Shown in pieces: positions 41,302 through 48,998 of a DNA stretch of 64,000 bases. Origin of the DNA: Mesorhizobium loti (lineage in GTDB: Bacteria; Pseudomonadota; Alphaproteobacteria; Rhizobiales; Rhizobiaceae). Below the pieces are notes generated by a model. That model did not search any database, had not been told where the DNA came from, and was given only the letters and a program-made list of their open reading frames with translations. The DNA lies in the NCBI RefSeq assembly GCF_013170705.1, contig NZ_CP033334.1, forward strand, positions 3,821,501-3,885,500. The letters are read 5' to 3'. The first letter of the stretch is position 1; each line of letters opens with the position of its first letter. Position numbers and translations under genes: made by a program.

Positions 41302-42507
41302 ATGAGTCCCAAATTCCTCCGCATCGCGGTCGTGCTCGGCCTGTTGTCCGCCATCGGCCCGTTCGCGATCGACATGTATCTTCCCGCTCTGCCGTCGATC
41401 GGCGCGGATCTGCACGCCGGCACGGCCGCCGTGCAGATGAGCCTGCTGATCTTCTTTCTGTCGATGGGTTTCGGCCAGATCGTCGTCGGGCCGATCTCCG
41501 ACATGGTCGGCCGCAAGCTGCCGCTCTATGGCGGCCTTGCACTGTTCATGGTCGGCGGCATCGGTTCGGCAATGGCGCCGACGATCGAGTGGCTGATCGC
41601 CTTCCGCTTCCTGCAAGGCCTTGGCGCCAGCGCCGGCATGGCCGTGCCGCGCGCGATCGTGCGCGACCTGCACACAGGCAATGAGGCGGCCAAGCTGATG
41701 TCCTTGCTGATGCTGGTGTTTTCGGTGTCGCCGATCCTGGCGCCGCTGACCGGCAGCCAGATCATCGAGAATTTCGGCTGGCGTGCCGTGTTCTGGACGG
41801 TGACCGGCGCGGCGGCCCTTGCCACCATCCTGCTCGCGACCTCGCTCAAGGAGACGCGGCCTGCGGAAGAACGCGTCGGTTCTTCCTTCGGAACCGCGCT
41901 TGCCGGCTACCGCTTCCTGATGGGGGACCGCAATTTCCTTGGCCTCGTGGCGATCGCCGGCTTCGGCATTGCGAGCTTCTTCGTCTATCTGTCGAGCTCG
42001 TCCTTCATCCTGATCGACCATTACGGGCTGTCGCCTTCGGTCTACAGCGTGTTCTTCTCGATCAATGCGGTCGCCTTCATCGGCATGTCGCAATTGACGG
42101 GAGTGCTGGCCGAGCGTTTCGGGCTGCGGCGCGTGGTGCGCGTCGCGGTGACCGGCTATGCCTCGACGATGGTGGTGCTGTTCGCGGTGATGGCGGCGGG
42201 TATCGACCGGCTCGATGTGATGGCGGCCCTGCTGTTCGTCGGCTACGGCTTCCTCGGCCTGGTTATCCCGACCACCTCGGTGCTGGCCATGGAAGAACAT
42301 GGCGAGATCGCCGGCACGGCTTCGGCCTTGATGGGCACGCTGCACTTCGCCATCGGCGCGCTCGCCATGGGCGTCGCCGGGGTGTTCTTCGACGGCACGC
42401 CGCTGCCGATGGTCGCCGGCATCACGCTCTGCGCGGTGATTTCGTTCACGCTGGCCAAGGTCACGCTTGGCCGCTCGCACGAGGCGGTCGAGGCGCCGGC
42501 GGAATAA
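41302..42507 (+). CDS. Bcr/CflA family MFS multidrug exporter
   Basis: The 401-residue protein has twelve membrane helices and the Bcr/CflA start (GPFAIDMYLPALPSIGADLH). The MFS motif A appears as GPISDMVGRK and a motif C-like PILAPLTGSQ is present. It should expel drugs by proton antiport. Regulated by the divergent TetR gene. The transcript ends at a perfect hairpin 12 bases after the stop. Confidence 0.92.
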   Translation: MSPKFLRIAVVLGLLSAIGPFAIDMYLPALPSIGADLHAGTAAVQMSLLIFFLSMGFGQIVVGPISDMVGRKLPLYGGLALFMVGGIGSAMAPTIEWLIAFRFLQGLGASAGMAVPRAIVRDLHTGNEAAKLMSLLMLVFSVSPILAPLTGSQIIENFGWRAVFWTVTGAAALATILLATSLKETRPAEERVGSSFGTALAGYRFLMGDRNFLGLVAIAGFGIASFFVYLSSSSFILIDHYGLSPSVYSVFFSINAVAFIGMSQLTGVLAERFGLRRVVRVAVTGYASTMVVLFAVMAAGIDRLDVMAALLFVGYGFLGLVIPTTSVLAMEEHGEIAGTASALMGTLHFAIGALAMGVAGVFFDGTPLPMVAGITLCAVISFTLAKVTLGRSHEAVEAPAE

Positions 42508-42518
42508 GCAAACCAAAC

Positions 42519-42557
42519 GCATGAAAAAGGCCGGGTTCATCCCGGCCTTTTTCATGC
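42519..42557. terminator. Perfect bidirectional terminator
   Basis: A 17-bp perfect stem (GCATGAAAAAGGCCGGG and its complement) with loop TTCAT carries A5 and T5 tracts in the arms. It serves both the MFS gene and the convergent ATPase gene. Confidence 0.9.
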
Positions 42558-42567
42558 CCACGGGGCC

Positions 42568-43134
42568 TTATGCCCGAAGGCCGGCCTCGCCGATGATGAA
42601 GCGGACGCGCTCCTCCACCGGCACGAGCGGCAGGGGCACAAGTTCGTACCCCAGTTCGGCATAGACGCCAGCCACCGAGTCATGGGTGCGCCTGGCTTCG
42701 TCGAGCGTCTGTTTGCGCTCTTTGTCCTGCGTAAAGATCTCCGGCCAGGGCGGCGCGATGAAGACACGGCGCGCATAGCGGAATTTCCGCGCCGCGCTGA
42801 CGGCGTGATCCGGCACCGGCAGGCCGCAGAGCCTGAGGTACCCGATCGTGTCCGGCACGCCGCGATCGAAGAAGACCGGACCGGATTCGGCATGCGCGGC
42901 ATGCCAGGAGCGCAGCTCCCAGGAAAGCATCAGTTCGGCGAAGAGCGCGCGATCCCGCCAGGCAAGGGCAGGGCCGCCGATCGCCACCTGATCGCGGATG
43001 ATGCCGCGTCCGGCCTCCGGCGCCGTCGGAAACCCTGCTTGTTTCAGCGCCTCGATCAAGGTGGTCTTGCCGGAGCCCGGGCCGCCGGTCAGCACGAAGA
43101 ATCGATCGGAATCGTTTTGCAATGTCCCATCCAT
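42568..43134 (-). CDS. AAA family P-loop ATPase
   Basis: The 188-residue protein has Walker A GGPGSGKTTL at residues 18-27, an AAA_28-type layout with FFDRGVPDTIGYLRL (Walker B-like), and RRVFIAPPWPEIF. Proteins of this type are soluble predicted NTPases, perhaps kinases. Start at 43134 is uncertain: there is no clear ribosome-binding site, and the frame is open 21 codons upstream. Immediately downstream of the tmRNA gene on the same strand. Function unknown. Confidence 0.8.
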   Translation of the reverse strand: MDGTLQNDSDRFFVLTGGPGSGKTTLIEALKQAGFPTAPEAGRGIIRDQVAIGGPALAWRDRALFAELMLSWELRSWHAAHAESGPVFFDRGVPDTIGYLRLCGLPVPDHAVSAARKFRYARRVFIAPPWPEIFTQDKERKQTLDEARRTHDSVAGVYAELGYELVPLPLVPVEERVRFIIGEAGLRA

Positions 43135-43230
43135 GGAGAAGGGGGCGCACGCATGGCTGCCGAAGGCATGCGAAGGGGCCGCCAGCGGAAGCACCATTTT
43201 GCGTGACGCAAATTGAAGGGAGGGAGAAGT

Positions 43231-43549
43231 GGAGGTTTCTGTTGCCAGGTACCTCCGAACCCCGCCTAGAAGTGCGAACCCCTAGGGCTTGATTTGAAGC
43301 GTTCGCACTGCATTAAGCAGCGAGACGAGCTTCCGCATAGTTGTCGTTGGCAACTATAAGTTTAGCCCGATGACGGTGGTACAATGCCGGGCAAAAGTAC
43401 GATCTTTACACCTTCGTCGATCCTATTTCGCCCCCATCAAAAACCGCTCTGTCTTCAACAGCGGCTTTTGGTGGAGGCGCCGGGTACCGCCCCCGGGTCC
43501 GAACGGCTTATTTCATCGCCCATTTATCGCCATAGTCGGTCAAGCCGAC
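43231..43549 (-). ncRNA. ssrA: Transfer-messenger RNA, circularly permuted two-piece alphaproteobacterial type
   Basis: On the minus strand the acceptor piece comes first: it carries GTTCGGACCCGGGGGCGG and ends CGCCTCCACCA. An intervening segment of about 33 bases follows, then the coding piece beginning GGGGGCGAAATAGGATCGACG. GGGGGCG pairs with CGCCTCC to build the acceptor stem. The tag frame is GCC AAC GAC AAC TAT GCG GAA GCT CGT CTC GCT GCT TAA, giving ANDNYAEARLAA. The coding piece ends near hairpin GGAGGT/ACCTCC at 43231-43256. With SmpB it frees stalled ribosomes and marks products for ClpXP. End positions are estimates. Confidence 0.93.
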
Positions 43550-43555
43550 AAAACG

Positions 43556-43561
43556 AATATA
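43556..43561 (-). promoter_or_regulatory. Probable -10 box of ssrA
   Basis: TATATT on the minus strand lies about seven bases before the expected transcript start. A TTTCAT 17 bases upstream (43579-43584) is a weak -35. Confidence 0.45.
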
Positions 43562-43756
43562 GGGGGCGTTTGACTGAAATGAAAGGCCGCAATGGACCTT
43601 TGTCCCTGTGTCAAATTGCGACGGCAAGGGTTGACTTGGGAGCGGTCTCAACCGAAGCTTTGCGGGCGGTGAGGGATTATCGACCTAGCGCACGGATTGC
43701 GAAGCGCGCCGCAGCCCTCATCGATCGGATCCGTGGCGCCGACGAGGGGAAATTTA

Positions 43757-44068
43757 ATGGCCGACTATCTTGCAGACGTGAAGAAGTACGACGCGGGCGC
43801 CAGCGCCGAAATTGTCGAAAAGATCGTCAAGCATCTGGGCATTGCGCTCAGGAACCGCGATTCCTCGCTGGTGTCCTGCACGGACCCGAAGGAGCTTGAA
43901 CGCGTCAAGGAGAGCTGGGTCGCCAAGAAGCTCGGCATCAGCGACGGCGCGAAAGCCGACGCCTCGATCGAGAAGACCTGCAAGGCCATGCACGCCGACA
44001 ACACCAAGAGCCGGGTGACTTTCTACTATCTGGTGGCCAAGGATCTGGGCAAGCTCGGCTCGCTGTGA
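43757..44068 (+). CDS. DUF2853 family protein
   Basis: The 103-residue helical protein (ADYLADVKKYDAGASAEIVE.. VSCTDPKELERVKESWVAKK.. KSRVTFYYLVAKDLGKL) matches the DUF2853 pattern. GAGGGGAAA precedes the ATG at 43757. It is transcribed away from ssrA. Function unknown; structures of this family show a small helical bundle. Confidence 0.85.
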   Translation: MADYLADVKKYDAGASAEIVEKIVKHLGIALRNRDSSLVSCTDPKELERVKESWVAKKLGISDGAKADASIEKTCKAMHADNTKSRVTFYYLVAKDLGKLGSL

Positions 44069-44146
44069 CGCTCGCGCATCAGTTTGCGAAGGCTGGTACA
44101 CCGCAGAATAGCCGCTCCAGCCTTGTTTTCACTTTATCGCGCGTCA

Positions 44147-44323
44147 GCGCTGCCCCTCATCTGGCTGCCGCCATCTTCTCCCCGTGAACGGGGAGAAGGA
44201 CGCTGTTGTCGCCATTTTTGCCAATCGCCAACGTTGCAGAAATGGCGCGGCGAAGCGGCCCAGCTTCTTTCTCCCCGTCACTATACGGGGAGAAATGCCC
44301 GGCAGCGCAATGAGGGGCGGCGC
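44147..44323. repeat. RIME-like Rhizobiales intergenic mosaic element
   Basis: The 177-bp element is bounded by 14-bp inverted ends (GCGCTGCCCCTCAT and ATGAGGGGCGGCGC, one mismatch). It holds two strong hairpins: CTTCTCCCCG-TGAA-CGGGGAGAAG (44175-44198) and TTTCTCCCCGT-CACTAT-ACGGGGAGAAA (44268-44295). This layout, with no coding capacity, matches the dispersed RIME-type elements of rhizobia. Confidence 0.8.
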
Positions 44324-44394
44324 AAACGTTTGGAAGAGTGGTTCGCAATCGCTACTTACGCCGTTTTGCTGTGTTCGGCCGCCGGTCTGGCCGC

Positions 44395-44400
44395 TATAAT
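44395..44400 (+). promoter_or_regulatory. Probable -10 box of thyA
   Basis: A consensus TATAAT lies 29 bases before the thyA ATG. No good -35 is seen 16-18 bases further upstream. Confidence 0.5.
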
Positions 44401-44429
44401 GCCCAAACACTCGAATCGAGCCGGAACCG

Positions 44430-45224
44430 ATGCGCCAGTATCTCGACCTCTTGCAGCATGTGCTGGAAAACGGTGCCGATCGCGGCGACCGCACCGGCAC
44501 CGGCACACGCTCCGTCTTCGGCTACCAGATGCGTTTCGATCTGGCGCGCGGCTTTCCCGTCACCACGACAAAGAAGCTGCATCTGAAGTCGATCATCCAT
44601 GAACTGTTGTGGTTCCTGGCCGGCGACACCAACATCAAGTACCTGACCGACCACGGCGTCACGATCTGGGACGAATGGGCCGACGAGAACGGCGACCTTG
44701 GCCCCGTCTATGGCAAGCAATGGCGTTCCTGGCCGGATGGCCATGGCGGCTCGATCGACCAGATCGCGGGCCTTCTCAAGGAGATACGCCGCAATCCTCA
44801 ATCGCGGCGATTGATTGTCTCTGCATGGAACCCCGCCGAGGTGGAAGCCATGGCACTGCCGCCATGCCACTGCCTGTTCCAGTTCTATGTCTCCGAGGGC
44901 CGGCTTTCCTGCCAGCTCTACCAGCGCTCCGCCGACATCTTCCTCGGCGTGCCGTTCAACATCGCGTCCTACGCGCTGCTGACGCTGATGGTGGCGCAGG
45001 TGACCGGGCTGAAGCCGGGCGACTTTGTCCACACGCTGGGTGACGCGCATCTCTACTCGAACCATTTCGAACAGGCGCGCGAACAATTGCGGCGCACGCC
45101 GAGGGCGCTGCCGACCATGTGGATCAACCCCGAGGTGAAGGACCTGTTCGCCTTCCGTTTCGAGGATTTCCGGCTGGAAAACTATGTCGCCGACGCCTCG
45201 ATCAAGGCGCCCATCGCGGTCTGA
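44430..45224 (+). CDS. thyA: Thymidylate synthase
   Basis: The protein has 264 residues, the same length as E. coli ThyA. It shows [18 protein letters not shown] (folate/dUMP loop), the active-site Cys146 in [12 protein letters not shown], and [20 protein letters not shown] for nucleotide binding. It converts dUMP and methylene-tetrahydrofolate to dTMP and dihydrofolate in the cytoplasm. Its dihydrofolate product is recycled by FolA, encoded 6.5 kb downstream; in many relatives the two genes are close neighbours. Confidence 0.97.
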   Translation: MRQYLDLLQHVLENGADRGDRTGTGTRSVFGYQMRFDLARGFPVTTTKKLHLKSIIHELLWFLAGDTNIKYLTDHGVTIWDEWADENGDLGPVYGKQWRSWPDGHGGSIDQIAGLLKEIRRNPQSRRLIVSAWNPAEVEAMALPPCHCLFQFYVSEGRLSCQLYQRSADIFLGVPFNIASYALLTLMVAQVTGLKPGDFVHTLGDAHLYSNHFEQAREQLRRTPRALPTMWINPEVKDLFAFRFEDFRLENYVADASIKAPIAV

Positions 45225-45237
45225 AGTGTGCTGATAT

Positions 45238-45426
45238 TCAGGGATCGAAGATTTCGATGCGGCAGACCGTGCCGTCGTCACTGCCCTGTCGCGGCGTGAC
45301 CACGCGCGAGGCCCAGAGGGTGCGGACGACGCCGATGAACACCAGGCCGGCGTCGGTCGCCGGCGGTGCCTCGATCGCGACCTCGCTCGGCCGGATCCCG
45401 TTTTCCCGAACCGTCTCTGGCCGCAA
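45238..45426 (-). pseudogene. Truncated remnant of a TrmO/TsaA-type tRNA methyltransferase gene
   Basis: The 62 codons read ..LVFIGVVRTLWASRVVTPRQ, GSDDGTVCRIEIFDP and then TGA. This matches the N-terminal start of TrmO/YaeB (typical [F/Y]IG.IRTPW..R...P.QG..DG..C.IE.F..). A full gene has about 160-230 residues, but the reading frame ends 13 bases from the convergent thyA stop, so most of the protein is missing. The only start is a TTG five bases after the mop stop codon. Likely a relic left by a deletion or insertion next to thyA. Confidence 0.7.
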
Positions 45427-45431
45427 GCGGT

Positions 45432-45641
45432 TCAGTCGATGCCGACCATCACATCCGAGGCCTTGACCACGGCATAGGCCTGCTTGCCCTTTTCGAGCTT
45501 GAGGTCGGCAACGGCTTCATTGGTGATCGAGGCGGTGACGATGGCGCCGCCGCCAATGTCGATCCTGACATGCGAGGTGGTGGCTCCCTTGACGATCTCG
45601 GTGATCGTCCCCTTGAGGACGTTGCGGGCGCTGACCTTCAT
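45432..45641 (-). CDS. mop: Molbindin-type Mop/TOBE molybdate-binding protein
   Basis: The 69-residue protein MKVSARNVLKGTITEIVKGA..SHVRIDIGGGAIVTASIT..A..LKLEKGKQAYAVVKASDVM is a single Mop (TOBE) domain, as in molbindins that oligomerise and store molybdate. AAAGGAGAGCCC precedes the start at 45641; the frame is open 21 codons further. It is divergent from modA. Since ModE here lacks Mop domains, this protein may also supply molybdate sensing. Confidence 0.9.
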   Translation of the reverse strand: MKVSARNVLKGTITEIVKGATTSHVRIDIGGGAIVTASITNEAVADLKLEKGKQAYAVVKASDVMVGID

Positions 45642-45660
45642 CGGGCTCTCCTTTGCTTTC

Positions 45661-45708
45661 ATGCATGTCGTTCGCTCAAAACCGAGGTCGCTTTTGGGCG
45701 ACATGCAT
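45661..45708. promoter_or_regulatory. 48-bp stem-loop/dyad between mop and modA
   Basis: ATGCATGTCG (45661-45670) and CGACATGCAT (45699-45708) are perfect 10-bp arms. Inside, CAAAA and TTTTG form a second pair. It lies 20 bases upstream of the mop start, so it is either in the mop leader or an operator. Confidence 0.55.
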
Positions 45709-45781
45709 CAGGTTTCCTGCTCGTCCTACCAGAACAATCGACGCCGCACAGGCGTTTTCGCGAGGTGCCGGGCCTTCCCTT

Positions 45782-45804
45782 GTTATATTCATGCGGATAT
45801 ATCG
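45782..45804. promoter_or_regulatory. Probable molybdenum box (ModE site) upstream of modA
   Basis: GTTATAT-N8-ATATATCG is an imperfect AT-rich dyad in otherwise GC-rich DNA. It resembles ModE/MopA boxes (CG.TATAT..ATATAACG) and lies 50-70 bases before modA. ModE is encoded at the end of the same operon. Confidence 0.55.
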
Positions 45805-45852
45805 GATGGCAGGCCGTGAGCCGCACGGATTTCAAACCAGGGAGAGTTTTCG

Positions 45853-46647
45853 ATGACGCGCAAAGGTTTCGGGTTGAGGGCGATCGCCATTGGCGGTTTT
45901 GCGGCGACGCTGATGGCGGCGATGCCGGCCGCCCATGCGGAAGACAAGGTCGTGGTGTTCGCGGCGGCCAGCCTCAAGGATGCGCTCGATGCGGTGAACA
46001 AGGCCTGCGAGGCTGATGTCGGCGAGGCCGCGACCGTCTCCTATGCCGCGAGTTCGGCACTGGCCAAGCAGATCGAGGGCGGGGCACCGGCCGACGTCTT
46101 CATCTCGGCCGATCTCGACTGGATGAAATATCTCTCCGACAAGAAGCTGACCAAGCCGGACACCGAGGTGAAGCTGCTCGGCAACGAGATCGTGCTGGTG
46201 GCGCCGAAGGATTCGACGGTCGATGCCAGGATCGAGAAGGGTTTTGACCTCGCCGAGCTGGTCGGCGACGGCAAGCTCGCCATGGGCGATTTCAAGGCGG
46301 TGCCGGCCGGCAAATATGGCAAGGCGGCACTGGAATCGCTCGGCGTCTGGTCCTCGGTCGAAGGCAAGGTGGCGCAGGCCGAGAATGTGCGCGCGGCACT
46401 CAAGCTGGTTTCAACGGGCGAGGCCGCTCTCGGCATCGTCTACGCCACAGACGCGCACGCGGAAAAGGGCGTCAAGGTGGTCGGCACATTCCCGGAGGAT
46501 TCGCATCCGCCGATCATCTATCCGGTTGCCCAGACCGCCGATTCAAAGGACAAGGATACGCCGGCTTTCCTGAAATGCCTGCAGTCCGCCAAGGCCGGCG
46601 CGCTTTTCAAGGAACAGGGCTTCACCGTGCTCACGCCGAGCAACTGA
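45853..46647 (+). CDS. modA: Molybdate ABC transporter periplasmic binding protein
   Basis: The 264-residue protein has a signal peptide (FGLRAIAIGGFAATLMAAMP, cut after AHA). The ModA motifs VVFAAASLKDALDAV, YAASSALAKQIEGGAPADVF and GEAALGIVYATDA follow. It binds molybdate or tungstate in the periplasm and hands it to ModB/ModC. First gene of modABC-modE. Confidence 0.96.
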   Translation: MTRKGFGLRAIAIGGFAATLMAAMPAAHAEDKVVVFAAASLKDALDAVNKACEADVGEAATVSYAASSALAKQIEGGAPADVFISADLDWMKYLSDKKLTKPDTEVKLLGNEIVLVAPKDSTVDARIEKGFDLAELVGDGKLAMGDFKAVPAGKYGKAALESLGVWSSVEGKVAQAENVRAALKLVSTGEAALGIVYATDAHAEKGVKVVGTFPEDSHPPIIYPVAQTADSKDKDTPAFLKCLQSAKAGALFKEQGFTVLTPSN

Positions 46648-46667
46648 GACGGGTCTGACATCGCAAT

Positions 46668-47372
46668 ATGAACTGGCTGCTGGACCTCACTCCCGACGAA
46701 TGGAATGCGGTCCGGCTGTCCGTCAAGGTGGCGACTGTGGCGATGCTCGCCAGCCTGCCGCCCGGCATATTGATCGCGCTGCTGCTTGCCCGAGGACAAT
46801 TCTGGGGCAAGACGCTGCTCAACGGCGTTGTTCACCTGCCGTTGATCCTGCCGCCCGTGGTGACCGGCTATCTCCTGCTTTTGACTTTCGGCAAGCGCGG
46901 CCCGGCCGGTGCCTTCCTGGCCGAGCATTTCGGCATTGTCTTCTCTTTTCGCTGGACCGGTGCGGCACTTGCCTGCGGCGTCATGGGCTTTCCGCTGATG
47001 GTGCGGGCGATCCGGCTGTCGATCGAGGCGGTGGACCGCAAGATGGAGGCGGCGGCGGGCACGCTTGGCGCCAATCCCTTGTGGGTGTTTGGCACCATCA
47101 CGCTACCACTGATCCTGCCAGGGCTGATCGCCGGTTCCATCCTGGCCTTCGCCAAGGCGATGGGGGAATTCGGCGCGACCATCACCTTCGTCTCCAACAT
47201 CCCTGGCGAGACGCAGACGTTGCCGTCCGCGATCTACACTTTCACGCAGGTGCCGGGCGGCGATGAGGGCGCATTGCGGCTGACATTGATCTCGATCGTC
47301 ATCTCGATGGCGGCACTGGTCGCCTCGGAGGTGCTGGCGCGGCGCGTCGGGCGGCGGATGGACATCGAATGA
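46668..47372 (+). CDS. modB: Molybdate ABC transporter permease
   Basis: The 234-residue permease has five to six helices and the EAA loop (MEAAAGTLGANPLWVFGTIT), followed by the ModB hallmark AFAKAMGEFGATITFVSNIP. Lies 20 bases after modA and overlaps modC by four bases. Confidence 0.96.
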   Translation: MNWLLDLTPDEWNAVRLSVKVATVAMLASLPPGILIALLLARGQFWGKTLLNGVVHLPLILPPVVTGYLLLLTFGKRGPAGAFLAEHFGIVFSFRWTGAALACGVMGFPLMVRAIRLSIEAVDRKMEAAAGTLGANPLWVFGTITLPLILPGLIAGSILAFAKAMGEFGATITFVSNIPGETQTLPSAIYTFTQVPGGDEGALRLTLISIVISMAALVASEVLARRVGRRMDIE

Positions 47373-48481
47373 GCGTCATCGTCGACATCAGCCACCGGCT
47401 GGGCGATTTCGCCATCGAGGCCCGTTTCGAGAGCTCAGGGCGGCTCACAGCGCTGTTCGGCCCATCCGGTTCGGGCAAGACCACGCTCATCAACATGATC
47501 GCCGGGCTGATCCGGCCCGACAAGGGCCGCATCGAGGTCGACGGCCGCGTGCTGGTCGACACAGGTGCCGGCATTTTCGTGCCGAAGCACAAACGCCGCA
47601 TCGGCATGGTGTTTCAAGATGCGCGCCTGTTCCCGCACATGAGCGTGGCCGGCAATCTGCGTTACGGCCGCTGGTTCACGCCGGCAAAGGAGCGCTATGC
47701 CGACATGGATGGCGTCGTCGACCTGCTCGGCATCGGCCCGCTGCTCGGGCGGCGCCCGGTAAAGCTGTCGGGCGGCGAGAAGCAGCGTGTTGCGATCGGC
47801 CGGGCGCTGCTGGCCAGCCCCCGATTACTGCTGATGGACGAGCCGCTGGCCTCGCTCGACGAGGCGCGCAAGGCCGAGATCCTGCCCTATATCGAGCGGC
47901 TGCGCGACGAGACGAAAATCCCGATCGTCTATGTCAGCCATTCGGTCGCCGAGGTGGCGCGGCTGGCCAGCGACGTGGTGATGCTGGCGCAAGGCAAGGT
48001 CGTCGCCAGTGGCCCGACCGAGGCCGTCATGCAAAGGCTCGACCTGTTGCCGGCTGAAGAGCGCGGCGAGGGTGGCGCCGTGCTGGACACGAAGGTGCTG
48101 CGTCACGACGAGGTGTTCGGCATGACCGTGCTCGGCTCGGCCGCCGGTGAAATCCGCGTGCCGCGCCTTGCGACGATGACAGGGGCTCGCGTGCGTGTCC
48201 GCATTCGTGCCCGCGATGTGATGATCGCGACCGAGAAACCGACAGGCCTCAGCGCGCTCAACATCCTGCCCGGCACGATTGTGGCGATCAGTCCGGGCGA
48301 GGGACCGACGGTCGAAGTCGGCATCGATTGCCATGGCGCGACCGTGCTGGCCCGCATCACCGAACAGTCGCGGCAGGCGCTGAAACTGCGGCTTGGCGGC
48401 AAGGTTTTCGCGGTGGTCAAGACAGTGAGCTTCGACCAGGCGAATACGGGGGCAGGCCTGCCCGCCGAGGCGGATGGATGA
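47369..48481 (+). CDS. modC: Molybdate ABC transporter ATP-binding protein
   Basis: The 370-residue protein has Walker A GPSGSGKTTL, signature LSGGEKQRVAIGRAL and Walker B LLLMDEPLASLDE, then a C-terminal TOBE domain (from about residue 285: GLSALNILPGTIVAISPGEG) that binds molybdate and inhibits transport. Translationally coupled to modB. Confidence 0.96.
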   Translation: MSVIVDISHRLGDFAIEARFESSGRLTALFGPSGSGKTTLINMIAGLIRPDKGRIEVDGRVLVDTGAGIFVPKHKRRIGMVFQDARLFPHMSVAGNLRYGRWFTPAKERYADMDGVVDLLGIGPLLGRRPVKLSGGEKQRVAIGRALLASPRLLLMDEPLASLDEARKAEILPYIERLRDETKIPIVYVSHSVAEVARLASDVVMLAQGKVVASGPTEAVMQRLDLLPAEERGEGGAVLDTKVLRHDEVFGMTVLGSAAGEIRVPRLATMTGARVRVRIRARDVMIATEKPTGLSALNILPGTIVAISPGEGPTVEVGIDCHGATVLARITEQSRQALKLRLGGKVFAVVKTVSFDQANTGAGLPAEADG

Positions 48482-48562
48482 GTGCGCTATGTCTTTTTGG
48501 AATAGCGGTATCGGCGAAGACCTTCTACTATGGGGACCGGGCGTGAGCGAGGAGGAGCAAAA

Positions 48563-48904
48563 ATGCCATCGCTGAGCTTGCGGATAAATCTCGATCCTGA
48601 CGGGCGGATCGGTCCGGGCAAGATCGAGCTTCTGGAGCATATCGCCACCTTCGGCTCGATCTCGGCCGCCGCGCGCGGCATGGAGATGTCCTACAAGCAC
48701 GCCTGGGACCTGGTCGAGGACATGAACCGGGTGTTCGGCAAGCCGCTGGTTGCGGCGCAGACCGGCGGCCGCAAGGGCGGCGGCGCGCAGCTGACGGCCA
48801 TCGGCCTGGCGGTGGTCAGCCGGTTCCGCGCCATCGAGCGCGCGGCGACCGCCGCGGCGGCGGCTCACATGGATGCACTGCAGGCGGAGATCGACGCGGG
48901 GTGA
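48563..48904 (+). CDS. modE: ModE-type molybdenum regulator, DNA-binding domain only
   Basis: The 113-residue protein comprises the N-terminal winged helix of ModE: LRINLDPDGRIGPGKIELLE, FGSISAAARGMEMSYKHAWD, TGGRKGGGAQLT. The paired C-terminal Mop domains of the 260-residue E. coli protein are absent. GGAGGAG precedes the ATG at 48563. In such bacteria the short form still binds Mo boxes; how it senses molybdate is unclear, and Mop is a candidate partner. Last gene of the mod operon; a 7-bp tandem array starts seven bases after its stop. Confidence 0.9.
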   Translation: MPSLSLRINLDPDGRIGPGKIELLEHIATFGSISAAARGMEMSYKHAWDLVEDMNRVFGKPLVAAQTGGRKGGGAQLTAIGLAVVSRFRAIERAATAAAAAHMDALQAEIDAG

Positions 48905-48910
48905 GAGAAT

Positions 48911-48952
48911 AGTCAGTAGTCAGTAGTCAGTAGTCAGTAGTCAGTAGTCAGT
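48911..48952. repeat. 6 x 7-bp tandem repeat (AGTCAGT)
   Basis: Six perfect copies follow the modE stop codon. They run into AGGGAA, which is the left arm of the hairpin shared with the neighbouring CCCTACT array. Confidence 0.9.
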
Positions 48953-48977
48953 AGGGAATGATGCCGGCTTCCCTACT
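48950..48977. terminator. Possible terminator hairpin between modE and cobF
   Basis: AGTAGGGAA (48950-48958) and TTCCCTACT (48969-48977) form a perfect 9-bp stem with a 10-base loop. There is no T-run, so termination is only suggested by its place between convergent genes. Confidence 0.45.
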
Positions 48978-48998
48978 CCCTACTCCCTACTCCCTACT
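48971..48998. repeat. 4 x 7-bp tandem repeat (CCCTACT)
   Basis: Four perfect copies; the last contains the TAG stop codon of the minus-strand cobF gene (48994-48996). Confidence 0.9.

Larger units (their letters stand above)
44069..44429. other. Intergenic region with RIME-like element and thyA promoter
   Basis: No gene. It contains the 177-bp palindromic element (44147-44323) and a TATAAT box at 44395-44400; both are listed separately. Confidence 0.7.

Noticed and set aside
43384..43899. A 171-codon plus-strand frame upstream of DUF2853
   Set aside because: It crosses the structured ssrA gene on the opposite strand and its translation has no coherent features.
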